Counted from the first letter of the stretch, positions 50,118-59,524 are shown. The stretch: 64,000 bases of DNA from Aeriscardovia aeriphila (GCF_002259595.1 NZ_MWWU01000004.1:1-64000); one strand, 5' to 3'. Numbers and translations are program-made. Notes: generated from the letters alone by a model not told the origin.

Positions 50118-50465
50118 TTACAGGTCAAAGACGATACCTGTAACCAACTCGATAGCTTTCTGCGCAAACCGCACAAGCACGTCGTAGATTATCTCTAAAC
50201 GCGGTTCAAGAGGATCCTTCAAGCGTTTGCGAAGCCAAACAAGCAATAACCTACATTGGTCAGCATTGAGGAAATCAACGTCCCCTGGATCAATAAGTGA
50301 GTGGCAGAGATCATCGACAGGAGTAACAAAATCCTTATCAAGCAGGCCTTCATCCTCCTTAGTGAGCTCAAACACTTCGATTTGTTCTTTCCGCGCATTG
50401 TTCGTCTCAGGAATGTAACCGTAATAGTGAAGGCCTTGGAAATCTCGAATCAGAATAAGTCTCAT
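50118..50465 (-). CDS. Hypothetical 115-aa protein
   Basis: I recognise no family. The protein begins MRLILIRDFQGLHYYG, has a mixed charged middle (ELTKEDEGLLDKDFVTPVDD) and a helical C-terminus. It has no membrane segment or signal. The start has AGAATGCGGAT upstream and no strong ribosome site. It stands alone between tRNA-Ser and the surface-protein remnants, which suggests an accessory gene, possibly a small immunity-type protein; that is a guess from position only. Confidence 0.6.
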   Translation of the reverse strand: MRLILIRDFQGLHYYGYIPETNNARKEQIEVFELTKEDEGLLDKDFVTPVDDLCHSLIDPGDVDFLNADQCRLLLVWLRKRLKDPLEPRLEIIYDVLVRFAQKAIELVTGIVFDL

Positions 50466-50532
50466 ATCCGCATTCTCTCTATTGAGAGTGTCTCATAACT
50501 GCCACTTTGTTGTATCCAGTTACCGTTTTCAC

Positions 50533-50661
50533 CTACGCTGCTGCATTCCGCCGCCTGACACTCACCACGCCCGCGCACACGAGCAGAGCAAGGCCCGCTA
50601 CTGCCGCACTGATAATCCAGAGCGATACTTCATGCAGAGATTTCTTCTTCTCTCTTTATTC
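50533..50661 (-). pseudogene. Remnant of a surface-protein membrane anchor
   Basis: On the minus strand the frame reads SLHEVSLWIISAAVAG, then a hydrophobic stretch, VRRRNAAA and a stop at 50533-50535. This parallels the C-terminus of the neighbouring surface protein (TVWLWIISVAVAG..., RLRTRCS). The frame opens with a stop only 13 codons before, and has no start, so it is the tail of a lost or truncated second wall-anchored protein. Confidence 0.65.
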
Positions 50662-50767
50662 TATCCACTTGTCAGCTAGAGTTAAACACACTGTGAGAAT
50701 TTGTTTATTATTTTCCTGTTACAGAGTACTTTCAACACACTATTCACAGTCTGGCTTTCCAGCTCTC

Positions 50768-53700
50768 TCAGCTGCAGCGAGTTCGTAGCCTGAGGGCGAG
50801 AAGAGCAAGAAGAATTCCTGCAACAGCAACGCTGATAATCCAAAGCCATACGGTGCTTGCCTGGCCACCAGCCCGAGGCAAACTCCTCGCGACAACGTGA
50901 AGGCGCGGCATCATGGTGACCGTGACCTTATGTTCAGAAACTTCGCCTTGATCACTCAAGAGGTGACCAGCTACGTTGTCAGATTCAAATGGGATTTTCG
51001 CCTGAGCAGAATCGAACGCCACTGAAGCATGGTCTGTCTCCACTGGCAGGAGAACGCGAGTGATAGCGTTGCGAGCCATCTTCGTGAAATCAACTTTTAC
51101 GCCGGTTACGCTCTTCCAATCGCTCACTTGCGAGGCAGGAATCCATTGAATAGAGGAATCTGCCAACACCTCAGTCATGGACTTCGTCTGAACAGCAGGG
51201 TTCGTGGTGTAGAGAGCATCATAGTTATCAGATGCATCGCTCACGCTGACTCTGTAACCGTCGAGAGGGTCCTACTTGACGACGATTCCTTGCACAGGCC
51301 CGGTTAAGTGCACGTCAAGATCGCGCTTGAGTTTTGTCTTGCCATAATCAGGCCCTGTTGTGTCATCACCCGTCTTCGGGTCCACAGTCGTGTTGGCACG
51401 AGGAAGCGCGTCCACAACAACGGATGTTGGCATATCTGCCTGGCCGAAGAAGTTTTCGGATAAGGTGTAGTAGAAAGTGGAACCAGCTGTCACTGCTGAG
51501 GATTTTGGCATGGTGTCAAATTCATGTGCCGCATCGAGTGTGGTTACTACGCCTTTTTCGAAAGTGCGCACTGCTGTGGAATCGACATAGAAATGCTGTT
51601 CTACCTTCTGCACAGAGGTCCCAGCTTTCTGGGTTTTCGTGCCATACGTGCCTTCATCCCATTCCACTTGGAAATAACCATCATGGCGACCAGGCAAAAT
51701 GTTATTACCCAACGGTACGCGAACACCAATCGTAGTCTGTTGAATAGCATTTTTCAGATTAGTTTCGTATTGGTTACGGTCAAGGTACATGACGAAAGCT
51801 TGTTGACCAGAGCCCTCATAGTTATCGATAACCTCGGTTCGGGTGATCATGTTATCCGAGCCATTCAAACCCTGGTATTCTGCTTTGCTCAAGTCCAAAC
51901 CATGAGGAGCATAGAACACCAAGCGCAGGTTTTTATACGGCGCATCAGCATTGAGCTCAGTATTGTAATTAACGCCACCATAGGTTTCATTATTCATACG
52001 CGTAGCGAATACTGCGTGATCACCTTTCACTGGAGAAAGCGTCTGCCAATCTGTTGTAGCATTTACAAAGTCACTATCGCCTTGTTTGTAACCAGAATTC
52101 TGACCATGAATCTCGACCTGCCCTTCGCTCGGTGCAATCAAGCTGAGGGTGGCAATACGGTGGGAAGAAAGTAACAGGTCAGAGCCAACATTCGCTGACG
52201 TTGCCGATGCGGGGCTCACATAGTTGTTCTTATCCAAGTCATCAGGGTCATAACTCGTACCCTGTGGGTCCACGAACTGAGTGTAGGGTTGCATCCAGAT
52301 TCCAGAGCCTGGCCTCACCACGAAATCAGGTTTCAGCGTCACAGTTACAGATTGCACTGGCTTGGAAAAGTTGAAATCAAGGCCATAACCAACATTGGCA
52401 AAGCTCCAGTTAGCAGGGTCTTCTGCAAGCTGCTGGCAATCTTTCTTCTCCTGGTCAAAACAGACAGTGATGGATTGAATATTCTTTTGCAAAGAGTACT
52501 GCGTCTGATTGACCCATTGTGTGAAAGTCCACGCGATCTTCCAGCCGCGTTGGCTATCTCCTACCCAGTTCACTGGCTCGATGAGATGATCAATCCTGGT
52601 AATCTTCAGCCCAGGAGCAGCGGTAAAGGTGAGCGACACCTTGTTTTTACTCACCAAGGTATCGTTATAAAAGCCCACATACCACGGAGAATTTGTGCTC
52701 TTATCCTTGATGTAATCCATGAGAGTTGCCGACGAGGTGTAGTCATTGTCATCCGGCGTGGGCGTATGGTTGGCGGCATCTCGCACGAGCTCCGTGAGGT
52801 TTCCCGCTTGCACATAGGTCGCCTCAGGAACGAGATAAGAAACCAGAGGGTCCATTTCACCATTCGCTTCATTCGCTGAGAAAGTATCAATCCCCTTGTC
52901 GCCAGCATGCTCGTACTGAGCTTGCGCATGGTTCGAGATTTCCACATAGTAGCGCTTGATTCCTGGGTTATACTCATCGTCGAACGTTTTATCAAGCAAA
53001 ATGTCTGGGAAGGCAAGGTAAATGGGAGAAGCTTGAAGTAGCTTAAATATCCTATCTTTGCCCTGAGCCGCAATTGTTGCATCGTCAGCGCTCAACGTCA
53101 GCGTTGCAGTCCCCTTTTCCTCGTCAACAACCCATTTGTCGTTGATGCAGTCACTGGGGGCCGAACCCGCCATATTGGTGCCAGAAGTATCCTCAGCTGT
53201 CGGGCATTACAAAATTGCATGACGAAGTTTGCCATCCTTATCGGTATATGTTGGAAGATTATCAGTAATGACAATCTTGTCGATGGCATAGTAAATGGAG
53301 CGGCCAGTGAACGTGTACTTCACCGGGCGCGCAGAGCTCGCAGGAATGTAATGAATACCCGTACGAGGCTTAGTTGCAGCCTCGCCATTACCGCCGATTA
53401 CCTGAATTTTTTGCGTATTGGTAGCTTGAGAACTGCCATAGTCTGGGTTGACAAACTTGGAAAAGTGAGAAGCTGCGTAATCACCATAGCGGAAGCGATG
53501 CTTGAGTGGAGAGCCTTTCTGTTCAATAAACGCACCATTGGTCGTCGCGTCAGCAAAGTAGGCGTGCAGCGGAGCCTCACTCCAAATTGTCGGGTAGCCG
53601 TCCTTGAAGCTGATGTTGATATTTCCTTCAATGGATGTGCCTTGAGCGAGGTCTTCGGGGAAGGTGACTCGGTAATAGTACGTGTCTGTTTGCTCATCGT

Positions 53701-54118
53701 AGCCTTGGCTCACATCGCTCGGCCATGCTACTGTGCTTCCCTCGAGGTTTTGTACGCTAAAACCGTCCACATGTTTTGCATTCTTGCCATCAATGGTGAA
53801 GCAGACAGAGGCATTCTTGCGAATCTGAGAGGTGGAGACAGAAAAGTTCATCGTGTAGTCGAACTGATTCAAGCCCAGTTCATAGTTCGGCGAAGATTGG
53901 TTATAAGCAATCTTCACTTCGTTATCTGCGGCGGAAGCACTCGCATCAGCGCTATCAAGGAGGGTCCCACAAGGAATTGCTTTCGCTGAAGAACTATTAT
54001 CATCAGCAGCAAAAGCGCGGAAAGAGGTATGCATAGCGAAAGTCATCAGCGTAATGACTGCGACAAATGCAGCTATGAGTGCAGTTGTACGCTTCCACAC
54101 TGTGTGGAGATTCATCAT
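50768..54118 (-). pseudogene. Large surface-anchored protein, interrupted by two in-frame stops
   Basis: One reading frame runs from an ATG at 54118 (GAGGAG upstream) to a stop at 50768, 1116 codons. It is broken by TAA at 53207-53209 and TAG at 51272-51274; the frame is otherwise intact. The start encodes a signal peptide (VWKRTTALIAAFVAVITLMTF, cut near AFAAD), the middle is beta-rich like fimbrial/adhesin repeats, and the end has LPRAGG, a membrane helix (LWIISVAVAGILLALLAL) and a basic tail, the layout of a sortase substrate with a changed motif. It is probably a decayed adhesin. Pieces 54118-53207, 53173-51272 and 51244-50768 look like three genes if the stops are ignored. Confidence 0.8.
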
Positions 54119-54307
54119 CTGCTCCTCGAGCGCAGTGAAGAAGGGACACTTCTCCCCTGTGCTCCATTCTCTCTTCCTTCAGCGCTCCTCACGACTGTGG
54201 AAAGTGTGTAATCACTTGTTCATAAGCCTGAAAAGAACGCTCTCTCTCGTATGTACGTTCTCATATTTTACTGAGGGAAGCAATCGCGTCGCCTGAGAAA
54301 ATGGTAA

Positions 54308-54323
54308 GAAAAGAATTCTTTTC
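54308..54323. promoter_or_regulatory. 16-bp palindrome upstream of the surface protein
   Basis: GAAAAGAATTCTTTTC is a perfect palindrome 185 bp before the surface-protein start, inside its predicted leader. It may be an operator; that is inference. Confidence 0.4.
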
Positions 54324-54360
54324 AGCACTTCCCAGATTGCCATTGCCGTATATTCATCGA

Positions 54361-54366
54361 ATTATA
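54361..54366 (-). promoter_or_regulatory. -10 box of the surface-protein gene
   Basis: A perfect TATAAT on the minus strand, with a weak -35 (TGAAAC, 17 bp upstream). It implies a leader of about 235 bases before the ATG at 54118. Apart from this box and the palindrome, I see nothing in 54119-54600. Confidence 0.5.
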
Positions 54367-54644
54367 TAGTTACTTTTCGAACTGTTTCACTGCTATATGC
54401 CAAGAAAATAACTCTTTGTTTTACTACAGAATAAGAGAGAAATTACATGCCACATTCCTAGCTCAAGCTTGATGTGACAGCGCCACCTATGCCTGTACAG
54501 TGCACGTACAACGCACGCAGCGTTACAACACATTCAGTGCCAGAAATGAGCATAGATAGACGCATGGAAATGTGTATGAAAACATGCACGGCACTGAGCG
54601 CGGAAGCACCTTGCGAATATCCGTAATTTCACTCGCAGACTCGA

Positions 54645-54780
54645 GAGCTGGGTTCTTTCCTTCTTCCCACCCAGCCTCCCAGGTGCAGATGTGTGCTCCT
54701 GTGCAGGAGAAGTCTCTCATCGCACATCTGAACCTGAACAAAAGGAGCTCACAGCGCTTGCGCTGTGAGCTCCTTTTGTT
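54645..54780 (+). ncRNA. Candidate small structured RNA
   Basis: Three consecutive stems lie on the plus strand: GCTGGG/CCCAGC (54647-54675); a 14-bp stem with one mismatch, CAGGTGCAGATGTG (54680-54693) with CACATCTGAACCTG (54723-54736), enclosing CTCCT-GTGC-AGGAG; and a terminator hairpin with TTTTGTTT. No plus-strand gene follows, so this is not a riboswitch. The 5' end and promoter are uncertain. The terminator also serves the convergent GH51 gene. It could instead be the 3' end of a longer RNA. Confidence 0.45.
54742..54780. terminator. Bidirectional terminator of the GH51 gene
   Basis: A 15-bp stem (AAGGAGCTCACAGCG with its complement) and a 4-base loop. On the minus strand CTCCTTTTG follows, 37 bases after the GH51 stop; on the plus strand TTTTGTTT. 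Confidence 0.93.
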
Positions 54781-54813
54781 TCATCAGACTGACAATCTGG
54801 AGAAACTCATAAT

Positions 54814-56376
54814 TTAACGAACACGAAGAATGGTCCAGGAAACAGCAGGCAAGCTCACGCTTACCTCAGAGCTCTTCTCACCAGCCTCAACGCTGACAGA
54901 AGAATTCTCCTTCAAGCCAACGCGCTCTGGCTGCTCGTCTGTGTTGGCCAGCGACCAATCGTCCTCATGCAGCGTGAGAGCAGATGCGGACTGAACTGCA
55001 CCAGGCACGCTCACGGTGAAATCAAGAGGCTTTTCCGTGTTGCGATTCACAGCCAGAACAGCCAGCGAACCATCAGCACAACGCAGAGCAACGGTATCGA
55101 GAGCGTCCACCTCGCCGTACTTATCCGTCGACACGTGAGAAGTATTCAAACGAGGACGCAAAACAGTAGCACCTTGCGCTGCTTGAGCAGTCTGAGCGAA
55201 GGGGAAGAAGCTCGTCTGACGGTAAGCCTTGCCCTGGGCAGGAACCATAATCGGAGCGATCACGTTGACGAGCTGAGCAATAGAAGCAGCGCGAACACGG
55301 TCAGCATGCTTGAGCAAGGTAATGAGCAAGTCGCCCACCACAACAGCATCGGCTGTCGAGTACACGTCCTCCAACAAGTGAGGAGCGACTGGCCAGTTGT
55401 CGATGCCAGAAGGAACCTTGCTTGGCTCAGAATCCAGATACCACACATTCCACTCATCAAAGGAAATGTTGACCTGATGGCTGCTCTTCGCACGAGCCTT
55501 AGCAGCATCAATGCTGGCGCTCACATCAGCGATGAAGCCATCCATATCAACGCCGGATGCCAGGAAGCTCGCCAGATCATCGTTGACCATATGGTAGTAG
55601 GCATGGCACGAAACGAAATCAACATTATTGTAGGCACGGTCGAGAACGGTTCCCTCCCAGCGGGAGAACTCAGGCATTCCATGGCCGGAGGAGCCGCAGA
55701 CGACGAGCTCAACTGAAGGATCAATCTGGCGCATACCAGCAGCAACCTGCTGAACCTTGGAAGCGTATTCTTCTGCACTGGAATGACCGAGCTGCCATGG
55801 ACCATCCATCTCGTTGCCCAAGCACCACAACTTAATGCCAAATGGTTCATCTGCACCATTGGCACGACGCTGCTCGGAGCGCTCTGTTCCACCGGGAATG
55901 TTGGCGTATTCGACGAGATTTAACGCATCTTCCAAGCCGCGCGTGCCGAGATTCACAGCCTCCATCATTTCCAGCGGGCGGCCGATTCCTTGGCCTTCTA
56001 CATTCTTTTCGCCAGCTTTATGCAGCCAGTTCTCCATTTCATGCAGGCCTACAGCGTTGGTCTCTGTGGAGTGCCAAGCCAGGTCAAGGCGGAGTGGGCG
56101 CTGGTCGCGTGGGCCAACGCCATCTTCCCAGCGGTAGCCGGAAACGAAGTTGCCGCCTGGGTAGCGTACAGTGGTGACTCCCAATTCGCGCACGAGGTCG
56201 AGAACGTCTGTGCGGAAGCCGTCTTCGTCGGCGTATTCGCTCTCAGGGTCGTAAATTCCGCCGTAAACGCAACGGCCCAGGTGCTCGACCAGTGTTCCAA
56301 ACACACGAGGGTCAACGTCAGCTACTGTGAAATCGTCATCGACGATCAGGTGTGCTTTTTGCTTCTCATCTGTCAT
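54814..56376 (-). CDS. abfA: GH51 alpha-L-arabinofuranosidase
   Basis: This 520-aa cytoplasmic enzyme removes alpha-L-arabinofuranose from imported arabino-oligosaccharides. The (beta/alpha)8 barrel has the acid/base E189 in CLGNEMDG and the nucleophile E308 in SFDEWNVW. N-terminal VFGTLVEHLGRCVYGGIY and the YPGGNFVSGY block are typical. No signal peptide. I start at the ATG at 56376; the GTG three codons earlier sits too close to AAGGAAG. Possible operators lie upstream at 56431-56444 and 56532-56543. No transporter or regulator gene is adjacent. Confidence 0.95.
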   Translation of the reverse strand: MTDEKQKAHLIVDDDFTVADVDPRVFGTLVEHLGRCVYGGIYDPESEYADEDGFRTDVLDLVRELGVTTVRYPGGNFVSGYRWEDGVGPRDQRPLRLDLAWHSTETNAVGLHEMENWLHKAGEKNVEGQGIGRPLEMMEAVNLGTRGLEDALNLVEYANIPGGTERSEQRRANGADEPFGIKLWCLGNEMDGPWQLGHSSAEEYASKVQQVAAGMRQIDPSVELVVCGSSGHGMPEFSRWEGTVLDRAYNNVDFVSCHAYYHMVNDDLASFLASGVDMDGFIADVSASIDAAKARAKSSHQVNISFDEWNVWYLDSEPSKVPSGIDNWPVAPHLLEDVYSTADAVVVGDLLITLLKHADRVRAASIAQLVNVIAPIMVPAQGKAYRQTSFFPFAQTAQAAQGATVLRPRLNTSHVSTDKYGEVDALDTVALRCADGSLAVLAVNRNTEKPLDFTVSVPGAVQSASALTLHEDDWSLANTDEQPERVGLKENSSVSVEAGEKSSEVSVSLPAVSWTILRVR

Positions 56377-56430
56377 TACAGTCACTCTTCCTTGAATGAG
56401 TTTGAAGCGATGTGTACCGGTTCTAGTGTA

Positions 56431-56444
56431 TGTGAACGGTCACA
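56431..56444 (-). promoter_or_regulatory. Possible operator of the arabinofuranosidase gene
   Basis: TGTGA-ACGG-TCACA is an inverted repeat directly upstream of a minus-strand TACACT -10 box (56425-56430), 55 bp before the start. A LacI-type repressor site is likely. Confidence 0.55.
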
Positions 56445-56531
56445 ATGTTGCTGGCAAGAAGGCTATTTCGAAAGTTTCTCTTTGCTTTCTCCTGGGGTTG
56501 TTGATGCTCGCCTTCTTTCCTTCTCTATCAG

Positions 56532-56543
56532 TGTAACGTTACA
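56532..56543. promoter_or_regulatory. Second palindromic site upstream of abfA
   Basis: TGTAACGTTACA is a perfect 12-bp palindrome with the CG centre usual in LacI-family operators. Separated half sites TGTAAC (56609-56614) and GTTACA (56632-56637) lie further up. The stretch 56377-56796 has no gene; a dispersed repeat copy lies at 56734-56742. Confidence 0.6.
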
Positions 56544-56733
56544 GAAATCGTCTGCGCAAGGCGACACCCTCTCACTCGCCCTGCCAAATGTAAACAGTTT
56601 TCCTCTTATGTAACATGAACGATAATCTCGCGTTACAAAAGCGAAGCACAATGCTACCGAGCCATCTCGCGTGTTGCAGCAACACAGAGACATGGCACTC
56701 ACAGCAGAAGAGAACCACAGAAATGTCATCGTG

Positions 56734-56742
56734 CTGGTAATC
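56734..56742 (-). repeat. Dispersed repeat upstream of the NmrA-like gene
   Basis: CTGGTAATC followed by TCAC, 54 bp before the start of the next gene. Confidence 0.65.
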
Positions 56743-56796
56743 TCACAAAGGCACGTGACAAGCAGGGAAGCAGGCTCAGAGCATTAAGGACGGACT

Positions 56797-57672
56797 ATGA
56801 AGTACTTCATCACAGGAGCGACAGGACATTTGGGAAGTGCCCTCGTCGATGAAATGTCCACCCGCATTCCCGCTTCTGACATTCACCTGGGCATTCACGA
56901 CATCAGCAAGGATTCCCAGTTTGTCGGCCGCGGCTTGCAACTTGGCCACGTCGACTATTCTGATAAAAACATGCTGACTGCAGCCTTCTGGGGCTGCGAC
57001 ACCGTCATCTTTATTCCTGCGAACGACCCCGATTCTTTCCATGCCGTTCACGACCTGGAACACCTTATCTATGCAGCAAAGCGCGCCAGCGTCTCGCGCA
57101 TTATTTCTGTGGGCTTCATTGCCGACCAGCTCAATAACCCCTTCTTCCGCTCGGCTTACTTTGGCTACCTTCCTCGTCGCCTTGCTGAAGAAACAGATTT
57201 CGATTGGACTATCGTTCGCACTGGCCTGTACGCATACAAGCTTGCCGATGACCTTCCTTTCGTCAGCCAATCTGGCATCCTTGACTTGCCGATGGGCAAA
57301 GATTCTCAGGCTCCGTTAAGCTTCATCACCGTTAAAGATGTAGCCCATGCCATAACCGAGCTCGCCCTGCACCCTCGCGAAGAGGACAACCGTCAAACTT
57401 ATACGCTCACCCAAGAGCGTTCCTATACACCGAGCGAGCTTGCCCAGTTGCTCAGCGGCGTTGTGGGCCGACCTGTGGAATACCATCCCGCAAAGCCAGA
57501 ACAATATATTGCCCGTTTGAAGCAATCTGCCGTTACTGCTGACCACGCCGAACTGTCAGCAAGCTTGTATAAAGCCGGAAGCATGGGCTTGCTCGGTGAA
57601 ATCACCTCCGACTACGAAAAGCTCACCGGCAACAAACCACAGACGTTGGAAGACTACCTGGCAACGCGGTAA
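56797..57672 (+). CDS. NmrA-like NAD(P)-binding oxidoreductase
   Basis: This 291-aa protein is an atypical short-chain dehydrogenase of the NmrA/QorB group. It has the Rossmann motif FITGATGHLGSAL at residues 4-16 and the region FDWTIVRTGLYAY near 145; the usual active-site YXXXK is not evident. Relatives include quinone oxidoreductase 2 and redox-sensing proteins. Start behind AAGGACGG. It stands alone. Function cannot be refined. Confidence 0.8.
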   Translation: MKYFITGATGHLGSALVDEMSTRIPASDIHLGIHDISKDSQFVGRGLQLGHVDYSDKNMLTAAFWGCDTVIFIPANDPDSFHAVHDLEHLIYAAKRASVSRIISVGFIADQLNNPFFRSAYFGYLPRRLAEETDFDWTIVRTGLYAYKLADDLPFVSQSGILDLPMGKDSQAPLSFITVKDVAHAITELALHPREEDNRQTYTLTQERSYTPSELAQLLSGVVGRPVEYHPAKPEQYIARLKQSAVTADHAELSASLYKAGSMGLLGEITSDYEKLTGNKPQTLEDYLATR

Positions 57673-57688
57673 ACGCGTAGGGCACTCA

Positions 57689-57724
57689 ACGCCCAGCTCA
57701 CACCCAACGCCCAGCTCACACCCA
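57689..57724. repeat. 18-bp tandem duplication
   Basis: ACGCCCAGCTCACACCCA occurs twice head to tail, 17 bp after the stop of the NmrA-like gene. Confidence 0.9.
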
Positions 57725-57799
57725 GCGAAATGTGTTGTTTGTGTAACAGACGGCGACTACCCTTGAGAAAAAGAAAACTTTCAAGGAAGGATGCTGCCT

Positions 57800-59494
57800 A
57801 TGCTCGACAACACCGCGCAGAATTCCAACAATGGCGTGAAGAATTCTTCTGCTGAGACTGCTGACACAACCCTGCCCGACACCACCTTTGCCGAGGAGTT
57901 TGGCGAAAGCATGGACGACGACCTTGCCGATGTCAGCTTGAGCGATCTGGGCAAAGATGCTAGCGATTTCCTGACGAGCTTGCGAGACCAAGCCGTCGAG
58001 TTCTGGCAATCTCAAGCCAAACCTCAGCTCGGCCAAGCAAGCGAACAGGCAAAGAATGCCGTAAGCCAAGCCAATGCGCAACTCGCCGCACAGACGCAGA
58101 AGCTCAACGACTTGACAAGGCTCCTCAAAAAGCCTGACCACGTACCGTTCGCCATCACCCACGTGAGCATCGTCGATGACCTGGAAAGCTCGCCAGACCA
58201 ACTCGACATGCGCCGCAACAAGGTGCGCGTCTACCCTGACCAGACAATCGTCGTCGGCGCTGATGGCAAAATCGAGGAAATTGGCGATAGCGCAAGCATC
58301 GAGCCGGCCCTGCCACAAGGCTATCGTCGCCTCGACGCTACAGGAAAGTTCGCCATCCCAGGCCTGATCAACCTACACGTGCACACCTTCTCCAACGGCA
58401 AGCCGCTGCACAAGATGACGAGCAAGGATCAGACGCTGAAAATGCGCCGATTCTTTGACACGAAGCCAGGCCGAGAAGCAGCTTTCGCACTCAGCCTCAA
58501 GAACCTAGAAACGATGCTGCGCTCCGGCGTCACTACTCTTCGCACTCTGGGAGATTTGGGCGATGACGCTATTCGCGTAGGAAAGCTCGTAGAGGAAGGC
58601 CACATTACAGGCCCGCGCGTTCTCGCCTCTGGCCCAATTATCGCTGCCGTTGGTGGCCACGGCGCTCCCCTGATCTCCGTGGAATGCGCTGATGAGGCTG
58701 ATGCAGCTGTCGCCGTCGATCGCAATATCGCCATGGGTGCAAGCGCTATCAAGGTCGCTTCGACTGGCGGCGTAACTGATTCCACTCAGCGCGGCGAGGC
58801 TGGAGCAGTTCAGCTCACCGAAGGTCAGATGGCCATTATCTGCGAGATTGCTCATGAGCACGGTCTCCTCGTCGCAGCTCACGCTCAAAGTTTGGACGGT
58901 GTGAAGAACGCTTTGCGCGCCGGCGTGGACACCATTGAGCATGGCAGCGAGCTTGACGACGAAGCGATCGCCTTGTTTAAGAACAACCCGAAGGCATTGC
59001 ACGGTTTCTCCAGCTTTGACGCCACTGTTTTAGCAGGTGTTGCTATGCGCGATCTGCCGCAGTCTGTCACTCAAATTGATGACATTCCACTTGCCAACGG
59101 TACTGACATTACCAATGGTATGCTTGCAGGCCTCAAGCAGGCGAAAGAGGCTGGCATCGTGGTCAGCATGGGTACCGATTCTGCTATGCCGTTGGTCACT
59201 CAGTATGGCACGTGGCGAGAGCTCCAAGTGCTCATGAAGTACGCCGATTACACCGCCGCAGAGGCACTGTACACGGCAACTCATGTCAACGCTGGAGTTC
59301 TTGGCTTGGGCAGCGAGATTGGCACGCTGCGTGAAGGCTATAGCGCTGATATCGTCATCACTGATGAGAACCCGCTGGGAAACCTCTCCACCTTGGGCGA
59401 TGTGGAATTGGTGGTGGCTCAGGGCCTGCCAGTGTTCCATCCTCAAGTCAAGAAGAATGAGGAGATTGAGCGCAACCTCGATATGCTCGGTTAA
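57800..59494 (+). CDS. Amidohydrolase with N-terminal helical extension
   Basis: This 564-aa protein has a metal-dependent amidohydrolase domain from about residue 125: a beta domain, then INLHVHTF (metal-binding histidines), a later HAQS, TIEHGS and MGTDSAMP (metal-binding aspartate), as in imidazolonepropionase/prolidase-like members. The first 110 residues are unusual: acidic, then a helical Gln/Ala-rich stretch (VEFWQSQAKPQLGQASEQ...) like an amphipathic coiled coil. Substrate unknown. The start at 57800 fits AAGGAAGG; the ATG three codons earlier has no spacing. A terminator follows at 59607-59661. Confidence 0.85.
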   Translation: MLDNTAQNSNNGVKNSSAETADTTLPDTTFAEEFGESMDDDLADVSLSDLGKDASDFLTSLRDQAVEFWQSQAKPQLGQASEQAKNAVSQANAQLAAQTQKLNDLTRLLKKPDHVPFAITHVSIVDDLESSPDQLDMRRNKVRVYPDQTIVVGADGKIEEIGDSASIEPALPQGYRRLDATGKFAIPGLINLHVHTFSNGKPLHKMTSKDQTLKMRRFFDTKPGREAAFALSLKNLETMLRSGVTTLRTLGDLGDDAIRVGKLVEEGHITGPRVLASGPIIAAVGGHGAPLISVECADEADAAVAVDRNIAMGASAIKVASTGGVTDSTQRGEAGAVQLTEGQMAIICEIAHEHGLLVAAHAQSLDGVKNALRAGVDTIEHGSELDDEAIALFKNNPKALHGFSSFDATVLAGVAMRDLPQSVTQIDDIPLANGTDITNGMLAGLKQAKEAGIVVSMGTDSAMPLVTQYGTWRELQVLMKYADYTAAEALYTATHVNAGVLGLGSEIGTLREGYSADIVITDENPLGNLSTLGDVELVVAQGLPVFHPQVKKNEEIERNLDMLG

Positions 59495-59501
59495 ACACTG
59501 A

Positions 59502-59521
59502 GATTATCAGCGCTGATAATC
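59502..59521. repeat. Perfect palindrome of two dispersed repeats
   Basis: GATTATCAGCGCTGATAATC is a perfect 20-bp palindrome made by two copies of the dispersed motif sharing CGCG-like centre bases, seven bases after the amidohydrolase stop. Another copy lies at 59588-59596. Confidence 0.9.
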
Positions 59522-59524
59522 TGC

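Noticed and set aside
50768-53173. Two separate genes at 51272-53173 and 50768-51244
   Set aside because: They are in the same frame as the upstream signal-peptide part, separated only by single stop codons, so one interrupted gene is the better reading.
54523-54741. 72-codon open frame on the minus strand
   Set aside because: Cysteine-rich, no ribosome site, and lies across the structured RNA region.
54645-54780. Riboswitch for a downstream plus-strand gene
   Set aside because: No plus-strand gene follows before 56797, and the fold ends in a terminator.
56463-56729. 88-codon open frame upstream of abfA
   Set aside because: Odd composition and it covers the operator sites; no ribosome site.
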